Assembly: GCA_021234535.1 (NCBI GenBank)
Contig: CM037846.1
Location: forward strand, 14,892,150-14,956,149
DNA: 64,000 nucleotides
Reading direction: 5' to 3'
Source of the DNA: Stichopus chloronotus
Taxonomy: Eukaryota; Echinodermata; Holothuroidea; Aspidochirotida; Stichopodidae
Made by a program: the position numbers and the translations under genes. Below the pieces are notes generated by a model. The model had not been told where the DNA came from, did not search any database, and worked only from the letters and a program-made list of their open reading frames with translations. Positions 38,401 to 50,400 of this stretch are shown in pieces. Positions within the stretch are counted from its first letter, which is position 1. Each line of letters begins with the position of its first letter.

Positions 38401-41400
38401 AATCTTTGTGAAGTGTGTAAATTGAAGTGGGGGCTTCTTATTCTTCAGTTTAATGAGATCAAAATGAAACCCCGTGAGTTCAATTGATCATAAAATTATG
38501 AAGCCTGTTACTGACAGGAGGCTGAAATCAAAATGATTTTCTGTTTCACAGCAGTTCCAGTTAGGTATTCAGGCTGTCTTTTACGTTCATTTTGTCCGGA
38601 GATAGGGGAGAATTATCTGTCAGAAGGAAATAATTTCATGTACGTTAGAGTAGAGAGCACTTTGTGTGAAAAAGCTTGAATGCATTAGTCAGATCTAAGG
38701 GTCTCTTAATTGCTACCTTCTTTTAACAAACATTAGATGATACTATTCCTTTGTCCTGTAAGATATGATTAAAATGTCACCATTAATCTTTCACACCATA
38801 AATTGTGATGATTAAAGGGAAATAGGGCGTTTGTTTCATGGAAAACAAACATATCTTCAAAACCAATGTTTGTGGACATAGAATGATAGGTTATTAAAAG
38901 ACGGAAGGACAGCAGCCTTCTTTTCAAGAACTAAGTTTCTCACAGATAGAAATTCACTTGTTTGTTGCTCAGCAATAATTTGTTCACCCAAACTTTTCAA
39001 AATTCAAATGATGCATCTTCCGTCACTCAACGCATGCATAATGTTTTGATGAAATGAAGCTTTTACAGATGTTTATTGATAAGAATGAATGGTTTGGCAA
39101 TGACTAAGGCTATTTTATTTGTATGCCATGTTGGTATATTCTTAACGCCCTATTTCCCTTTAAGGGAAGCCTCACAAATCTAACCTACAGTAAGATTATC
39201 TTAAATCAAGGTGTAGCTACCCATTGTTATGAGGATAACAACCAAACAGTAATGACAGTTCAGTGCACATAACTCATGGCTTCACTCCATGGGGGTTCTC
39301 TGACTCATAGCTTGCACTCAAGTATGTGGGATACTGTATGTAGCAGTATGAAGCTACAGTATGTGGACCTAAAATGTTCTTGTAGGTTCCATTTTGTGTG
39401 GCTTCCCTAATCTACAAAAGTATCTTAAAACTGATACCATACTGTAAAATATATTTATAAGATATTGTATGTGATACAGTAGAAAGCTCCATTTTGTCAT
39501 TTTGCTCATATTTTAGGAGGTAATCAGCAACTTTTTTCAAACTATGTATTTCTACATTGCCACGCGCTATTGCATTGTGTTGAGGCACTCGGTTTTAACA
39601 AAGAGGTTATAAATATACAATGAGTCACACCTGAAAGTAGTGAGATTTCAGTTGCAGTTTTAGTGTTGTATGTACTATATACAGTGACTCTAAAAATGTA
39701 TTTTTCTTCCCTGAACATTAACAGTATGCAGACATTTATAGTGCAGCACAATGCACTTACAGTAACTACATTGTACTGTGTGGGTAAAGTGATAAACCCT
39801 GCAGCTAAAGCTGCTGTACCATACTGTACGCAAGATTGTCCGGTGTACCATACTGTAGCCAAGATTAAAACTGGAAAATTCATGTCTCATGTTTCACAGT
39901 GAACCATGCTAGAGTACAATATCATCTATGCTACGGTATATCAGTAAGGTAACATTTTACCATCGAACTCCTCACCTCCCCCTACTTCTCTAGACTCTTG
40001 CAACCAAGGCATAGTAATGGAAGACTGGAATTTGCAAAGGAGACATTGCAATAATAAATTTCTGTTGGCTTCCTCTAAAAGAAGCCTATAATCATGTCAC
40101 TTTGCTGATAAGCCAAAGATTACGTATGCGTCCAAAGACTTTGGTCACAATTTCAACCGTTTTAGTAGTTTCTCAGACCTTCCAAGTGGCCCTCATTTGG
40201 CGAATTTGGTCCACATTTGAACACCCAAACCTGCTGACCCACACAGGCAGCTGAAAAACCTGCATTTCAGATCCCATAGATTAGAGATTCATAATTTAAA
40301 CAAATCATTGATCTTCCCAACTTCAAATTCACCACATGTGACCAAAGTATCAAGTCTCATAGTACATTCAAGTACCTGCATATGTACAGTAATACAAGCT
40401 TGTTGTATGCTTTTCGTCCCAAACTATGTTACGTAAACAGTGGACACTTCGAGCTTTCAAATGTGTTGCTGATCCCTGTGTCTCCCTCCCCCTCACACTC
40501 TGCCACCGGTCCAGTGACTGACAGGTCAGATTTGAACCCATATTTTGCATCACTGAACTTGGGAGCTATGAGTTTCCACTCAAAACATTGGCCATGAATA
40601 TTGAAAACTTGTTGGGAAGAATTTAGTGCCCTTTTTCCTTTCTTTTTTTTTTTTTCAAAGTCATGTCTTGAGAAGATTTTCTGCATGGTATAGCATGATG
40701 TGATAACCTGATGTGCATTACTGTCAGGTTACTGTGTGTTCCCCAGAAAAGCCCCAAACTTGTATGATATCGTAACACATGTCCCTGCAGTAGGTCAGCA
40801 TGTGTCATGATGACCGTGTGTTGTTGATTCTTGAAGTACAGTACTCTCCTTCTTCAGTACTGTACAGTACAGTAGGTGATAATTCGGTAGATTTCGCACG
40901 GTGCCGTGCACTACATTGACACCCCTACAGTGTAGCATGTCCCTTGAAAAATGAAAAATAAAATCAGTTGCTCATAAAAGTTACTCATACACTGACAATG
41001 CCTTTGAAACCTTCTGGTTTAAAGCAGTCTAGTACATAGGTCTACTGTGTGTCACTCATTTTGGACTTCTTCATTTTAGTTTTGCTTTATTTCAAACAGC
41101 TTACAGTACGTTGCCAAAATTTTTCCAAACACTTTGATTTTATTTGCTGCTTATTACTTCTTTTTAGGCAAATTAAGGTGTATTGTAACATAATTTATGA
41201 CTACTGAAACAATATACGTGTCAGCTTTACACTACATGCATATTAAAAGTGCTACTGGAGACTCAGTTTCAATACAATATATGAGTGGTTCTGCAACACT
41301 GTGTCTCAACCCGACAGTCTGTACACGCAGTGAGTGGCATATATTGTACGGTAAGTAGCCAGTACATTCCCCAAGTACTACAGTGCTGTATGTGTAGAGC

Positions 41401-44400
41401 TTATCAACTCAGATTCAACTGCAGTAGTAGTAGTAGCTCACAGGACATGTAACCACTACACAGGGCTAATACTCAATGACATTCCTATCTCTTGGAAAGA
41501 AGACAGTCTTGAATTACGATCTTGTACATGCCTCTTGGTGCTGCAGTCAGCTACAGTAACACCCCTGCTGTGATTTAGCCTGTGATCAAGTTCATATTTC
41601 AGAGTGTTATGATATCACTCTGAATTTACAGCCACTACTACTGACTACCAACCTAGAATATGTGAAACATCAGATAAAAGGAATGTGGTTAGTCATAACA
41701 TAGGGGTTACTGCATATTAGTTTAGCTAGAAAGGAGACGCGGGCAGGCAGTTAGCTGGTGAATAGTTGTGTGGGAATGCATCATGTTCTTCTTGTTAAAG
41801 TGTGGGTTTCATGTTAGTGCATGTATCATGCAGTAGTTTTAAATGGTTAATGGTGTCTTAAATACTTTACTACTGTGTAATTGTGTGATAAATACAGTGT
41901 CTGTATCAATAAATTTTACTTAAATCATGCGTTCGTTTGACACAAAAATCATATTTTGAAAACTAATAGTAGACATGGAATGGTAAATAATTCAAAATAA
42001 GACAGGATGGTACTGTAGCTTTCTTTAAGTTTCATGAAATTCAATTATTTGCTGCTTTCGAATAACTTGTTCACTCAAAGTTTTTTCAGTTAAAATGATG
42101 CGTCTTCCATTAACTACGTACCTTACATGTTTCGAAGAAATGAAGTTATTGCTGGTGTTTATTGATGAGACTGCATAGTTTAACAGTGATTGAAGCCATC
42201 ATGGCTTTTCCCTTTAAAATGCAATATTTACTTCACTCCTCACTTACCTGTCTCAACCAAACCAGGTAAGTTTTGGGATATTTCCATGTAGAGCCTGTCT
42301 ACTGTATGCTCTGCACAACCAAACCTGTTGGCGAAAGTTTCATCTTTGGAAATGGTTCCTGGACAATTCCCCTGGACAACCCCTGGACAATTTTTTCCCC
42401 CTTGGCAAAATGTCAACGGCCACCTGGTCCATTCCCACTTGCACAATTCCCAACGTGGACAATTTCCCCTCAGAAGATTTCCCCTCCAACAATTCCATCC
42501 TCCCTAAACTTAACCCTCTCTCCTTTCTCTGAAGGACTTTGTCAGGGGAAGAGTTGTCTTAGGGGTACTTCTATGGGGGGGGGGGGGAGAATTCTCCAGG
42601 TGGGAATTGTTTGGGGAAGTTTGTCTAAGGGGCAATTGATTGGAGGAAAATTGTTGGGGGGAGTTGTCTGACCATGCAGAGGAAAACCTGGCTTTTTGTC
42701 AATATATAGTTTGAACCAGAAGGTGTTTAAAAGTTAGTTTTATAAAAATTTTTAATGAAACATGGTGAGGGAAGGAGAAGGAAATAAATGAGTATATATG
42801 CGATCTTATCAATTGATTACTCAAAGTGTAGGTCTTCTACCTGATTGGATCTACTCTGCACACTACTTGAAAGAAAGCCGCCAGGACTGGCAGACCTGTT
42901 CATAGCAATCATTGTACGCATACATGTGTAAAATCAGTGATGGTAAAATTTACATCTAGTGGTGTGTAAATAATTTGGTATGTTTATGAGGAAGTTCCTG
43001 TATTTAATTTTCTGTGGCAGTGAGTTTGATTTATGGAAATTTTCCGCTGATTCAGATCTTTGTGCTCACAGTGAGTAAAGTTCAACTTGGCAGCCTTCCT
43101 ATGGATATATATACATCAAAATGGACATTTTTTAGGTTGATTTCACTAAACATCAGGAGTAGTCAAAATTTTGCCCTCGACTAGATTGCCTGACTTCAAA
43201 TCTAATCATTTGATCAAAAAGTCCTACCTGTTAAATTGAAGAACTTCTTTTAAAAGAAGCAGTACTTAGTAGCCTACTGTATGTGGTTGACCATAAACTA
43301 GAACTATCGCAAGAAAACTTTCAAATGAACCAAATCAAAATTTCTGTCCGTCATGATACCGTTATTGGACATTAGACAATCATACTTTCTCGTGTGATTT
43401 GTGTTATGTGATACAGTACTGTACATGCATCTTCGTACTAGCTGCTGATAGTACAGCAGTCAGCATTTTGAAAAATTCCCCAAACTCAACTGGTTTGGAT
43501 TTTTATGAGTGAAGAACTTACCTGTCTCCACTCAACCCCCCAATAAGAAAAGCATACTTATCAGAATCCATGTGAGAGGCTTCTGAAAGTGATAAGTGAG
43601 GTTGTTCCATGACCATAGAAGCAGAATCATTACAAACTTTGAAACAATCTGAAAAACGTGAAAACACATGTACGCACAGTGTATTCAAGCAACCAGCCAT
43701 TTTGGGTGCTGGTTTGGGAAGGACAGTCCACAGTATTTCATTCTGGATTTGTGAAGGTATAGGTGATGTCACTTCAGTGATGTCAGTTACTTCTGGCATG
43801 GTAGTGGGATGTGTGATAGTCTTGTGGAGACAGGTAAGTGAGGAGCGAAGTAAATTATAGTTAACACAAGTACTTACAGTAGTACTTACAGTACTCTATA
43901 TGCAGACAGTCATAAATCAGCTGCAATTAAAAAAAAAATAAAGATCTGGGCAACTTTGTTTGTAACAGTAAGCAGTGCCATCTGTGATTTTTTGGGCCTT
44001 ACTTTGTATCCCTCATTGACGGATCCATTTTGTAATTTGATCTTATGGTAGCATCATAAACTGTACACTACTTCTGCAGTAAAAGCCCCTGCCAAAGGAG
44101 ATGCTTTTCTCCCATTGAAACAATACTCTTTAGTTAATTCTACATCGCATTTAACTTCTGTTGTAGTAGGATAGATTTGATCATGTTGCATGTGTGTTGT
44201 ATTAAATTTCAGGATTACTGAAGCCATAAAAAACCGGTATGAATTAAGCTATATCTGTATCTCGATGGATTTTTGTCATACTGTAGTATAGAGGGTATGC
44301 AGTGAAAACAAATGGCAGGTGTGTGATGGAGGACTGCTTCGTGCGTGGACTTCGATGTCATAAAAGTTTGACGCAGTGTATCTGTGCTGTAGCTATCATT

Positions 44401-47400
44401 GTGTGAAACATTGATAACTGTTATCATCAGAATTTGTATTGCATGCCTAAAAATTTGAATTAGTAGTCTGGTTGGTGACTAAAGAGAAAAGTGAAGGGAA
44501 ACCCATGGATACACTCACAGACACACACACACACATACAGTCTGTTCATCCCACTTCTCCTTCCTTGTTTCTGAAAACCATGCTCTCTGAAAGTCTTAAT
44601 GAAAGCCTTGTATGCCTTAAGCTGAGAACATACAGTGAACGCCATTTGTAAATTTCTATGATTTCATCTTTGTGGTGTTTAAACGGAGCTGCATTTGCCC
44701 ATCACTAATTAAAATGCATGTCTCATCCACTTGGTCAGACTGCAGAGGAAATGAGCTAACGAGATTGACATTCAGACTGACTGCTCCTCGCAGATTAATT
44801 CACAGAAGTGGAGGCCAGCTCCCGGAAACACTCATCTTCAGTAGTTGTCATCTCTGGTGATAAAAGGTCTTCAAGGCAGTGGCATCTCATTGGTAGAACA
44901 AGGAGTATGGTGAAGATGGCAGAAGGGGGTGATTAAGTGATTGTCATATGTAGTATACTTCAAATTTTGATGAGTATCTAAAAGGACTACCGTAAAAGGA
45001 TGCATTTATTGTTTATTTGCTTCTACAATGAAAGCCAAACTTGGACGCTCAAAACAGTTCCCCAGTTACTTTTTGATGTTGGGTTGTTAGCAACTGGTTG
45101 ATTTGTAGATTCCAGGGTGCTGTGATGGAGTGTGAGAAAGGTCCTCTCCTTCTTACTTGACCAAATGTCTAGTAAGAGATTGTTTGGAAAAGTGGTACTA
45201 AATGAAATGTGAACAAAATGGAAGTATATATTCATATACCTTGTCCCTTGAAATTCAAGTGATAATGAAAAACTTGAATTAAATAAACGACACAGTTTTA
45301 AAAGTCTGTGTTGTATTTGTTGAACAGAATGTTCTGCTGAAGTTGAAATCCTTCGTGATAGTCGTGTCGGCCTTATATCTTACTATGAGTGGATTTCTTT
45401 GAGGATTTCTTTGAAAGCTTAAATTTGCTCATACCCATGGCCATTTTGTCTTAGTATGTATTCTGTCATTGACAGCACGTTACAAATTTGATTGATTTGA
45501 TTGATTTGATTCAGGCTTGTTGTAGATATGGTCTCATCATGATGTACCTAGATCAAATTACACCTGGACAGTAGTAAGGCTTTCAAAAACAGATTTGATC
45601 CCAGTTCCTGAACCTCACAGTTTTTCTCCGTTCGTTCCGCAATTCCGCATCTCCTCTTATCCGACTTCCCCCTTAGACTCCTTTGCCCTGCATATTGTCC
45701 CTCACCTTTTCCTACTGACATGAGAAAATACATGTCAAAGACCTCTGTTGGGTAGAGTAAGGTCTCCTGTTAAGAAACGGTCCACAGAATTTTGTACCAC
45801 AGTGGACCATTTCAGGACACAAATGTCATTCTCAGTCTATTATTTAAATGCATTCGAGTCCACCGAATGCCCCATACGTACCTGTACAGTAAAATACTGG
45901 AACTGTAGCGTGTGTGTACTGTGCCAGCAGGTTCACATGAAAGAAGTCTTACCCTTAGTGTACAGTATGTTCTGTTCTCTATGTCCTGTTCACAGTATTT
46001 CACACATGGTTGTTTGTTGACAGATAAACTTAATACATAATTTTTATCACATACCAGTAAACTTTTCAGGGAATTTTGTACATTGTTGTGTGGGTTTTTG
46101 ACATTATCTTGTGATAGCAGAACTTGTAAGGACTGCTGACTCTGAACATAGAACGGCCAAGTCTCTCTACACACATCTAAAGGTAGGAAGAATCTCCACT
46201 GTCACGATTATTACACCATAAAAAGGTGATTCTATTGTGAATTGTGTATTTGCACAGTACTACTGTAGATTGTTGTGGTGCAGTATAATTGTACAGTATA
46301 ATCTCCACAGTATGTGCAACTCCGCAGACATTTGATCCGTGGAGTGTTTGAGGAAGATATGGCACTGAACCACTATCATAGTTCAAGTCCTTTTTGGACA
46401 AACAAGATCTGTTTGTGCACTGTAGGGTAGACAAATATTAAAAGTGAAATTGCCTTGCAAACAATGCAAAGGTCACTTCCCTCATTCGGGGAAATCAAGC
46501 AGCTTAGAACAATGGTGGAGGTCTGATACAGTGTTAATTAATGCAGATCAGAAGGTCATTCTGCCAATACTGTCAATCCTATTTTCAGACTGTAACAAGA
46601 GCCAAAATCCCTTGAAAACCTCCAAAATTAAGCACTTGAGTATTCTTGTTTCTTCTTTCATTGTTTACTCTGGGATTTTACTCGTCTTTCCGTGTTTTTG
46701 AGTTAAAATTTAAATTTCCGTGTAACGAGCCTACTGTAGGCTGATAGTCCCTCATGTCGTTACTTGCATTAGTACCCAAGCTGCTAGATTTGGTTGTTGC
46801 GTATTCCATTTGTATTTACTGTAGATTTCTCCTCCTTCGAGGTTTTTCCTTTTGTTTCCTTGTTAAGAACAAGAAAATAGAGTTTGTTGAAATTTGTACT
46901 GTACTAATGATGTATTATTTTACAGTTCAGAAAACCTTTAAGGACAAAAAAAAAAAAAAACACAGTTTGTTCATAAATTTTTATGCAGTATTGAGCCGCC
47001 AGATGAAATTACTTGTCGTATAATTTTTAACAGTAATGACAGAGAAAGCTATTGGAATGGCCATATGTTTGAAAACCTACTGTAGGATTCTTCCAGATGG
47101 TGAAGTCTTGTCTGTGTCATGAAGATTTTACTTTGCAGTGTTGCTTTCACAGCAAAGTTCAATATATGTAATTCTACCATGTGATACATTTTAAACTGTT
47201 TAATTGTTCGTTTGAATGTACTGTACATTATAGTAAATGCATGAAGGTTCAAAACACACCAAATTTTAGCACTAATCATTCTGGCCTCTTGGGCTGTATT
47301 TATCCTTCTTTCTTGACATGTGTGGCTAATTTGCATGCCATTAAAACAAACCTTAAAAAAACGCACACTTCTAAATGCTCGATATACTGTGCTGTATGGG

Positions 47401-50400
47401 CCTACAGACAGAAAATGTTTACAGTCGGTCGAGGACTCATCATGTAAACAAATGGAAGGCTGCACAATTTCTGTAGAATTCTATTACCTGGCAATTCACA
47501 ATGTAGACATACTGTGCACTTAACATTTACTTACTGGATGCATTGTTTAACTTAGTGCAATGACACCTCAAATAACTGTTCATGCACCAGGCGCTCTATG
47601 CTCTAAATTGGCCTCTTTTGACTTATACTATTATGTGATGCAACATGTTTCTGTAAGAGCTTGTTTGCCATGAGCAGGTGTTCAAGAGAAAACAGAAAAA
47701 AAAACTTGAGCCGTCTTGCATTTGGTTTTCATACAGTACATATGTATCGTTCTCATCAAAACTTTTGTAAATTCCACCTCGCTCCTTTGGAATATTTTAG
47801 TTAGAATATTGCATTATAAGCACATGCTTGGCAAGTCTTGGTCAGACTGGCATTTAGTTTGTGTCTGCTCTGTGAACAATACTCTAAAAAATGGCAATGC
47901 TAAGCAGTACCATATTCTGATGCTGTGTATGCTACATACTGTACATGCAACCCCGTTCTCGTCTATTAAATTACTTTTGTTGGTTTATATTCCAAATATG
48001 GACATATTTGTGCTATACAAGACTCATGCTCTACTTGTACTTTGCTGCTTTACTGGGCTGTTATTGCTCAAAGGTACTATTGCTGCTCATGCTGGGACTG
48101 TACTCTTAGTGAACTCTGCTGGTTCTGTTGCTGCTCTAGTGACTGTACTGTTGCTGCTCTGCTGATACTGTAGCTGCTCTGTTGGTACTGCTGCTACTCT
48201 ACTGACTGTACTGTTGCTGCTCTAATGACTGTACTGTTGCTGCTTTGGTGGTACTGTTGCTTCTCTGCTGGTATTGTTGCTGCTCTACTGACTGTACTGG
48301 TGCTGCTCTACTGACTATACTGTTGCTGCTCTGCTGGTATTGCTGCTGCTCTACTGACTGTACTGTTGCTACTCTGCTGGTACCGTTGCTGCTCTGCTGG
48401 TACCGTTGCTGCTCTGCTGGTACCGTTGCTGCTCTGCTGGTACTGTAGCTGCTCTGCTGGTACTGGTGATGCAGTACTCTCCTGGCACTGATGCTGCTCT
48501 ACTGGTACTGTTGAGCATGTTCTACAGGTTCTATTAGGATGAAAGTTTCTTCTCAGAGATGAGAGATGTTTGATATTTGTGTGCCTCTGTTATTAATTTC
48601 TGAGGGATAACAGGGGCAAAGCACTGTTTGACTAGTTTTGTTGAAGGTTTTGATGTGTAGTACATAACTTTTTGGGCTATATAGCATACACTAATGAAAC
48701 ATATGTAGCAATTTTTTCCTGTATAGTTTGAGAAACTTTTTACTATACAGCAGTTAAGAATGGACTTTTTCACGAAGTTCCTTCTTTCCCAACAAGCCAC
48801 TTCGTTACATTGTACATCGTACTCTCTCAAGCTTTCATTATTTGTGCTTTATCCCTTTGTAGCTTCCTAGTTGGTGCTCCTATATTCCAAGATGATACGC
48901 TTCCATTCAATAAAACAGGAGGTGTTTTCCAGTGTCCTCTTTCCTCCTACTTTGATGACTGTACAGTTGTTCCATTAGAGACAGACGGTAAGTTTACATT
49001 CCCTCTTCAAAATATCAGAATATTTCTATAGCAGATGTCAAGTGATTGTCAGAATCATACATCTACAGGATCAAGGATCAAATGCACTGCACATGTCATA
49101 GTCATACTTCTACAGGCTTAAATGTACTGTATGTCAGAATCATGCATCTACAGCAAGGATCAAATGACTGTCAGAATCATACATCTAAACTTTCTATAGG
49201 ATCATGGACTAAATGACTCAAAATCATATGTTTACAAGATCAAGGATTAAATAATTCAACATCAGAATCATACATCTACAGGATCAAGGATCAAATTACT
49301 CAGAATCATACATCTACAGGATCAAGGACCTAATGACTCAGAGTCATACATTTACATGATAATGGATCAAATTACTCAGAATGATACATTTACAAGTTCA
49401 AGGATTGAATAACTGGACATCAATTATAGATCTACAGGATCATGGAGAAAATAACTCAGAATTACACATCTTTAAGATCAAGGATTAAAGAACCGTCAGA
49501 ATCATACATCTACAGGATCAAGGACCAAATAACTCAGAATCATACATCTACAAGATCAAGGATTAAATAACTGTCAGAATCATACATTTATAGCAAGGAT
49601 CAATATCTGCTAGGATAAGATGTAAGATCTACCTGATCAAGTATGAAATGAATGCCAGAATCATACATCTACAGGATCAAGGATCAAGTGGCTGCCAGAA
49701 TCATGCTTCTACAGTGGGTATCAAATAAATGCCAGAATCATCTACAAGATTAAAAATCAAATGAATGCCAGAATTTATAGCAAGGATCAAAGTTTGGTAA
49801 AATTGTGCCAAATATGAAAGCTGTATATCTTTGAACTGTTTCGTTCTATACATCTGTGGAAGTACCTGTAGTTAAGTACGATTTACTGTATGTTATAGAG
49901 ATTACTACAGTGTAGTGGAGTTGTATTGAGAAGGTAATTCAAACTTCGGGCAGAAGTTTCGTCCATGGACTAAGTTGACTCATGGAACGGTCAGTTTGAC
50001 TAACTATTATTGTGGTGTTAATGTGAGTCCAGTTGTTACTCACTTTTACCTAATTGCACTGTACCTAAATTTACAGAAAGGTCTGTCGTGCTTTCTTGCT
50101 GGTACCATACTGCAGCTCCATTTGTGCACATTACAGAAGTACACTTAATCTGGCTTAATTTGCAAAGTTGTCTCAAGTTTCTTTTTCTTTTGAATCCAAC
50201 AGAAAATGATTCATCTCAAGATAAGAATGGAGAGTGGTTAGGTGTGACCGTTAGTAGTCAAGGTGCCAGAGGAAGAGTAGTAGTAAGACTTTATTTTTTA
50301 AATTCAACAATCTATCAAGAATATTGCCTTACCAGTGGACCTACGGTACGATTGCAGCATTGAATTGAAGGCAATTTCATCTGGTTGTCCTCTGAGACAA

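Larger units (their letters stand above)
32528..48862 (+). other. Integrin alpha intron 1 (16.3 kb)
   Basis: Joins signal-peptide exon (...DRYDS, phase 2) to the exon starting FLVGAP; the split codon makes Ile. No extra exon was recognised. Contents: an unusual density of TACTGTA/TACAGTA words, three copies of a short element family (about 34775-35110, 38812-39163, 41925-42216), a tandem pair (35891-36070), a G tract, a fold-back of ACAATTCCCC motifs (42355-42670), a TIR element (43505-43852) and a CTGCTG minisatellite (48040-48530). Frames such as 47716-48165 are open because of the minisatellite and not judged coding. Confidence 0.75.

Noticed and set aside
38812..39163. Firm assignment of the TTAA element to piggyBac
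   Set aside because: TTAA fits, but the bases following it (AGGG) do not match usual piggyBac ends and no transposase is present.
42273..42671. 132-codon + strand frame
   Set aside because: Runs through the ACAATTCCCC fold-back repeat; composition is repeat-driven (Pro, Gly, Trp) with no domain.
47716..48448. Long + strand frames (149 and 67 codons) rich in Leu, Cys and Ala
   Set aside because: They are produced by the CTGCTG minisatellite; low-complexity translation, no splice support, lie inside integrin intron 1.
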